Assembly: GCA_009829735.1 (NCBI GenBank)
Contig: CM020620.1
Span: 9,006,545-9,070,544, forward strand
DNA: 64,000 bases
Reading direction: 5' to 3'
Source: Pyropia yezoensis
Taxonomy: Eukaryota; Rhodophyta; Bangiophyceae; Bangiales; Bangiaceae
A program made the position numbers and the translations under genes. Within the stretch, counting starts at the first letter, position 1, and each line of letters opens with the position of its first letter. Shown in pieces: positions 58,917-64,000 of the stretch. Under the pieces are notes generated by a model, which worked only from the letters and a program-made list of their open reading frames with translations, was not told the origin of the DNA and ran no database searches.

Positions 58917-59449
58917 CGCGGTGGCGGGGGCGGCGGCCCCCGCGGCACCCGCTGGGGCGGGTGCCCCCGCCGCCGACGCCGCCGCCGAGTCGGGCAGGGC
59001 AGACGCGGACGGGGAGGACGAGGATGGGCGGCGGCCACCGGCGGGGGAGCCCGACCCAAAGAAGCGCAAGACCATCACCGTCGCCTCCCCGGCGCCCGAT
59101 CGTGAGCGGGGAGGCGACGGGGTTGATGGCGGCGGCGGTGACAGCGCAGGGGGGGACCCCTCACCTGCCATTGTAGACGCGGGTGCCCCCGCCGCTGCAG
59201 ACGCGGCTGCTGCGGCCGCGGGCGACACTCCCCCCGCGTCATTGCCAGCCGCCATGCTGTCAGCCATGGAAGCGACCGCCGCGACGCTGCAGGCGCGCCG
59301 CAAAGCGCGGGTGCTGTCGCCAGACCTGGCCTCCGCCGCCACCCTCCGCACCTTCACAGCCGCGGCTGGGGTGTTGGCGCTGCCCGCCCGCGTCACCGCC
59401 GCGGCGGCGTCTGGCGGGGGCGGCGTCTCGGCCAGCGGCGACGGCGGCA

Positions 59450-59487
<38 letters not shown>

Positions 59488-60500
59488 AGCGGCCGGGGCC
59501 TCTTTGCGGTTGGTACCGCCGACGGGCGGGTGGCGGTGGTGGCGGGCGGCGACTTGCCAGGGCGGGAGCCGCTGGCGACCGTGGCCATGCGGTCCGCTGT
59601 GGGGGGGATGGCCTGGCACCCGGGCGCGGGGTTGCTGTACGCCGCGTCGGCCACAACGGGGGAGGTGGCGTGCTGGCGGGTCGGCGACGCTGAGCGCGGG
59701 GCGGGGGGCGACGCCGACGTCCGCGGCGACGATGACACGAGCGGCAGCCGCCGTCGCAATGGCGCTGCGGACGGCGCGGCCGCCCCGACGCGGACGCTGA
59801 CGCCGGGGTGGTCGGTGGATGCCGCGACCGGCGGCGACCGGCGGGGCAGCACCGACAGCGGCGTGTGCGCGCTGGCCGCCCACCCCGCCGGCGGGGTGCT
59901 GCTCGCCGCCACCCCCCGCCGGGGCCTCCTCTTCCTCTCTACCGACACGGGGTCGGCAGTCGCGGCGCTGCCGGCCGTTGCCTCGGCCGCCCTCTGTGCC
60001 GGGTGGCACCCCGACGGCCTCGTTGCGGGCGCGGGCCACGTCGACGGCGCGGTGCGGCTGTGGGATATCAAGTCGGGCTCGGCGGCGGCGACGCTGGTCG
60101 AGCCCGCCAGCGGTGGCGGTGGCGGCGGGGACGGCGGGGGCGTGGGCGTGACGGGGCTGGCGTTTAGTGAGAATGGCTACTATGTGGTCACCGCCGCCGC
60201 GGCGGGGGTGCGGGTGTGGGATCTACGCAAGCTGGGCGTCGCGCGCGCCGCGACGGGCGGCGGCTGGGCGGGTGGGGGCGTCGCGCTCGACGCGTCGGGC
60301 CTGTACGCGGCGGTTGTGGGGGGGGGGGGGGGGGCGTCACCGTCGCCGAGGTGAAGAAGCTCAAGGTGCTGTCCACGCCCGCCGTTGGGGGGAGCGGATG
60401 TGGGGGGGTTGCCCTCTGGGGAGCCGATGCCCGCTGGCTGGCGGTGGGGGGGGAGACTGCTGACGGGGGGGGGGTGGTTACCTACTACGCACCCCCCTGA
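58438..60500 (+). CDS. PRP19: Pre-mRNA-processing factor 19 (U-box E3 ligase), frame broken at a G tract
   Basis: The N-terminus (MSFYCALSGTVPTTPVAAKTTGHVYEKALI) is the PRP19 U-box; a PRPVPATALSLPAALDHI segment and the coiled coil (ELAHALYQYDAASRVIGRL) follow. Polyalanine, a basic KKRK nuclear signal and Gly inserts separate it from the WD40 region (about residues 350-620), with GVMAWHP-like, AGWHPDGLVAGAGHVDGAVRLWDI and VRVWDLRKL repeats. PRP19 is the E3 ligase core of the spliceosomal NineTeen complex. The frame that starts at 58438 ends at 60354, after a 17-G tract (60318-60334). The expected last WD40 repeat (VKKLKVLSTP to the stop at 60500) continues in another frame, so one inserted G or two deleted ones would join them. 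It is a sequencing error or a real frameshift. Confidence 0.9.
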
Positions 60501-62029
60501 GGCGGTCGCTCCGGGCCCACCGGGGGGGGGGGGGGGGGGGGTTGAGTTGCGCGAGGGGGAGAGCGGGCAAACGTGCCGGGGGGAGGGGGGGGGGGGGGGT
60601 CCCGACGCAGCGTGCCGCCGCCAATGGCACCGTGACAGGGTTTGCTGAGCGCGCGCCTCGTTCTCTTCTTCGTCACTGCCGCCTGCCCCTGCCGCGGCCG
60701 CCGCCACCGTCGCCGTGGCCACCGTCGCCACCGCCGTCGCCGCTGCCGCCGGCATCCTTGCCGCCGCCGCCTCCATGTGCCGGCGCCATTCTTGTCGCCA
60801 TTGCCGCTGTCAACGCAGCCCGTCTTGCGGTGTGGGGTTGGGGGTGGGCGGGGGAGCGGGTGGGGGAGAGGGCGACGGGTCCCGCCCGCTGCCCTCCCCG
60901 CGCGTCGCGGCGGCGGGCATTCGCGGGGGGGGGGGGGGGGGGGGGGGGGGCGACGGCGGGGGGATGGTGGTGACGGCGGCGGCGACGGTGGCGCGCGGGG
61001 ATGGACGCAGCTCCCCCCGACGGCTCCCCCTGTGCGTGTCGGGGGTGGCGGGGGAAGGTGGGAGGGGGCTGCGTGGGTGGGAGTACGGCGTGGGCGTGGG
61101 TGTGGGTAGGCGGCGGGCTCGTCTGGCGGCTTGGCCGCAATGGCAACGACAGCGACCACCAATGTGGGGGGGGGGGGGGGGGGGGTTGGGGGTGGGGTGA
61201 GAGCGGCCAGCAGCGGGGGGGAAAGGGGATGACAGGCGGCTTGGGGTGTGGCTCTGGGGGGTGGAGGTTTGGAGGAGGGGGTGGAGGTTTTGGAGGCGGG
61301 GGTGGGGGGTGGAGGGGAGAGGCCCTGCCGCAGCCGTCGGGATCATCCGCCCCCGCCCCCCCCCGCTGTCCCAACCCCGCGTCGCTGCGCGCCCGCCATT
61401 TTATTTCCGCCCGCCTGCCCGTGTCCCCGCCGGCTGCACTTGCCCCCGCGTGTCACCGCCCCCCCCCCCCCCACCCGTTGCGGCTGCATTTTCTTTTCTT
61501 CTTTTTGTAGACTATGGCGGGGGGCTGGGAGCGGCGGCGGTGTGCCTCGTTCCCGCCCCCGCCCCCTCCCGGTGGGCGGGGAGGGCGGGACCCCCCCCGC
61601 ACCAGCACAATGCTGTTTCCCTCGTCCCTTGCGTGCTGCTCATCAAGCGCGTCATGATGGCGCTCTTTCATCCCGTGGCGGCGGGACGCCGCTGTGGCCA
61701 ACCGTGCCCCCCCTTCCTCCCCCGCCGCGCCCTCCCCGCCCCCGCCCCCCACCGCCCCCCTCCCTGCCGCCATCTCTCTGCTCATGGGGGCCCGCCCGCG
61801 GCACCCACCGTGGCCACTCCCCGCGTGACTCTCCGCGTGGAGGGGGCGGGGGGCGGCCGCCGGGGGGGCGGGGGGGGGGGGTGGGGGGGTGGGGGAGGGG
61901 AGCGGGCCCGTCGTGCAGGCGCTGGGGGCGGTGTCACCCCCCCCCCCCTCCCTTTGCGGCGGGGGGGTGTGGGTGGTCCACGCGTGCGGGGGGGGGAGGG
62001 GTGGACACCCCCCCGCTTGCGCGCGCGGG

Positions 62030-62061
<32 letters not shown>

Positions 62062-62966
62062 AGCGGAAAGGGGGCAGGGGGGGGGGAGGGGGGGGAGGGC
62101 AGACAGCAGGGGGTGCCCCCCCGCGGCGGGGCGGCGGCGCTCAACGCCCCTTCTCGCCCTTCCACCGCCCGCTGCCGCCGCCGCCGCCGCCGCCACCCTC
62201 GGCCACCACCGCCGCCCGCTGGTCGTCGGTGCGCTGCGGGGGTGGTGGCCACACGGCCAGTGCCGGTGGGCTTGACCGGTGGTCACGGCACCATTTTGGA
62301 CACCCCCCCCCCCCCCCCCCCCCCCCCCTCCCTCCACTCTCCACTCCCTGCTCCTTGCTACCCGCCCGGGGTGGCTACGTCAGCCACCCACCCTGACGAC
62401 GGGCGTCCCACCCGCTCCATCCCCCGGCGACGCACCCCCCGCTGCTCTGCTGTCGCCGCTGCTGCCGCCGCTACCCGTACCGTGGGTGCTGGTGCGGGTG
62501 CTGGTGGTGCGGGTGGTGCGGGTGCCGGCGCGGGTGCTGCCGCGGCGGGTGGTGCGCTCCTTTTTTTTTTTTTTTTTTCCTTTCCGCCAACCCCCCCCCC
62601 CCCCCCCCCCCCCTGTGTACCGTTGCATGTGGCTGCCGCGGGCGGGCGGGGGGGGGAACCCCACCACGGGGGTGTCCGCGGCGACGCGGGTGGCGGGCAC
62701 GGGGACCTGGGAGCACGACCCGTGACCGTGTCGGTGACGGAGCGTGTGGGGGTGTGCGCCCGAGGGGGACGCCCGCGTCGAGTGGGTGTGTGTGGGGGGG
62801 GAGGGGTAGGTTTGTGGGGGTGGGCGGGTGAGGAGGGGCTGCGTTTTTTGTTTTTTGTTTTGCGACCGCTGCTCCCGACGCCGCACCGCTTGCCGGCCTA
62901 TACCCCGCCGCCGGCGCGAGGCCGCCCATTTGCCTGCACCCGCGTGGCGGTGGCGGTGGCGGCGGC

Positions 62967-62997
<31 letters not shown>

Positions 62998-63034
62998 ACA
63001 GCGACCGACGGCGCGCGGCGGTGGGGGCGGGGTC
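60501..63034. other. Low-complexity spacer between PRP19 and the last gene
   Basis: About 2.5 kb without a supported gene. G tracts (for example 60521-60540, 60927-60950, 61166-61182), a C tract near 62303-62328, a T tract near 62561-62579 and GGC-type microsatellite near 62030-62060 and 62940-63000 are visible. Long open frames are low-complexity. Confidence 0.45.
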
Positions 63035-64000
63035 ATGGCGGGCAACGGGCCGCCGCCCGTCATCCGGGGGGCCCCCCCGCGGCCCGGCCTGTCGGCGGCC
63101 GCCGTGCTGGGCGAGCGCGGCGTCGGGCAGCCCAACCCCGCGGCGGCTGCGGCGGCGGCAGCAGCAGCCGCAGCCGCCGCCGCGGCTGCCGCCCCCGGGG
63201 AGGTGCTCCGCCATGAGCGCAACGTGCTGGCGACCATGTCGGGGGTGCGCATGCCGGGCGCGCCGCCGCCGGCACGGTCGTCTGGCGGGGGGGGGGGGGG
63301 CGCTGGGGGGGGGGGGGGGGGCGAGCCGCCGCCTCCCGACCGAGGGAGCACATTGGTGCGGGGGGGGTGGGGGGGGGCGGTGGGGCGGCCATCAAGTATC
63401 CACAGGGGGCGCAGCAGCCGCGCAGTAGTGGCGGCGGCGGCGGCGGCGGCGGTGGCGGCGGTGGTGGCGGCGGGGGGGAACCGTCGGCGGCGCGGCCGCG
63501 GCGCAAGACGCCAAAGGCTGGCGACGGGGCCAAGACGCCCAAGAGCGGCAAGGCCAGGGCCCCCCAGATGATTGAGGAGCCCGGCGACCTGTCCGACGGC
63601 AGCTGGGAGAGCTTCACCGACGAGGAGGCAGAGCCGCCAGAGAATGACCAGTTTATGCACATTGCGCTGCCAACGACCGCCGCCGCGGCGCCCGCGGCCG
63701 ACGGGCCCCGCGGCGGCCGGGGGGACCCGTCGGCGGGGGCGGGGGCGGCGGCGGCGGCGGGGCCCCGGGGCATTGTGCGGGCGGTGAGCAAGTTGCGGCT
63801 GGGCGGCGGCGCTCGTGGCATGCCCCGCACGTCGTCGGTGCTCGGGGGGAGCCACCGGGAGGCGCTGTCGGGCGACGCGGATGACGGCGGCGGCGCCGCG
63901 GACCCGGTCAGCCCAAGAGGCGGCCGCCAGGGCGGCGGCGGCGCCCAGCGGGTGAGCGGGGGTGGTGGTGGTGGTGGCGGTGGGGGCGGCGGCGGCGGCG
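63035..64000 (+). CDS. Unknown protein, 5' part only (cut by window end)
   Basis: From the ATG at 63035 the protein reads MAGNGPPPVIRGAPPRPGLS, a polyalanine run, then GEVLRHERNVLATMSGVRMPG in one frame. After Gly tracts another frame carries the better coding signal from about 63380 to the window end: IKYPQGAQQPRSSGG, a basic Lys/Arg/Pro stretch (RRKTPKAGDGAKTPKSGKARAP), an acidic one (EEPGDLSDGSWESFTDEEAEPPEN) and GIVRAVSKLRLGGG. The switch falls in G tracts near 63361-63377. No family is recognised; the acidic-basic alternation suggests a nuclear or regulatory protein. The 3' end lies outside. Confidence 0.5.

Noticed and set aside
61246-63216. Plus-strand 656-codon frame
   Set aside because: Low-complexity Gly/Arg/Pro throughout and it overlaps the better-supported partial gene in another frame.

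Overview
This window looks like nuclear DNA from a red alga of the Bangiophyceae (Porphyra/Pyropia type). The clues are very high GC with long G and C homopolymers, mostly intronless genes with Ala/Gly/Pro-rich inserts, eukaryotic housekeeping proteins, nuclear genes for organelle proteins (GyrB, uL4m, a bacterial-type TrpRS), and a tRNA-Cys gene with an extra insertion in the D-loop as well as an anticodon-loop intron. Ectopic tRNA introns are known from the red alga Cyanidioschyzon merolae. The species assignment is inference.

Layout. 1-11 kb: a small Pam18/Tim14 import-motor gene (+), a cytochrome P450-like gene (-) and an MFS transporter (-), separated by homopolymer-rich spacers. 11-23 kb: ribosome-biogenesis factor NOC2 (+), a three-finger C2H2 protein (-) and an importin-beta-family protein (-). 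24-37.5 kb is a gene-poor region with lower coding quality. It holds a direct duplication, a broken reverse transcriptase, a CDC48/p97 pseudogene, one unrecognised Pro/Ala-repeat gene (-), several tandem repeat arrays and a frameshifted histone deacetylase pseudogene. 37.7-48 kb: cytosolic GAPDH (-, one clear intron), proteasomal ATPase RPT4 (+) and spliceosomal CWC22 with a huge RS-rich tail (-). 49-55 kb: an organelle-directed block of TrpRS (+), uL4m (-) and GyrB (-), with the tRNA-Cys gene (+) between the last two. 56-64 kb: a hypothetical gene (+), PRP19 (+) and the 5' part of an unknown gene (+) that leaves the window.

The genes are not operons. They are independent housekeeping units, often divergent or convergent. 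Two spliceosome factors (CWC22, PRP19) are present, and organelle expression or maintenance functions are adjacent, but no shared control is visible.

The most notable observation is the doubly interrupted tRNA-Cys. Next are the two multi-lesion pseudogenes (CDC48, HDAC), a P450 without the ExxR motif, a PRP19 reading frame broken exactly at a 17-G tract, and an unrecognised protein with a duplicated helical module. Long antisense frames are common here because of GC bias and were not treated as genes.
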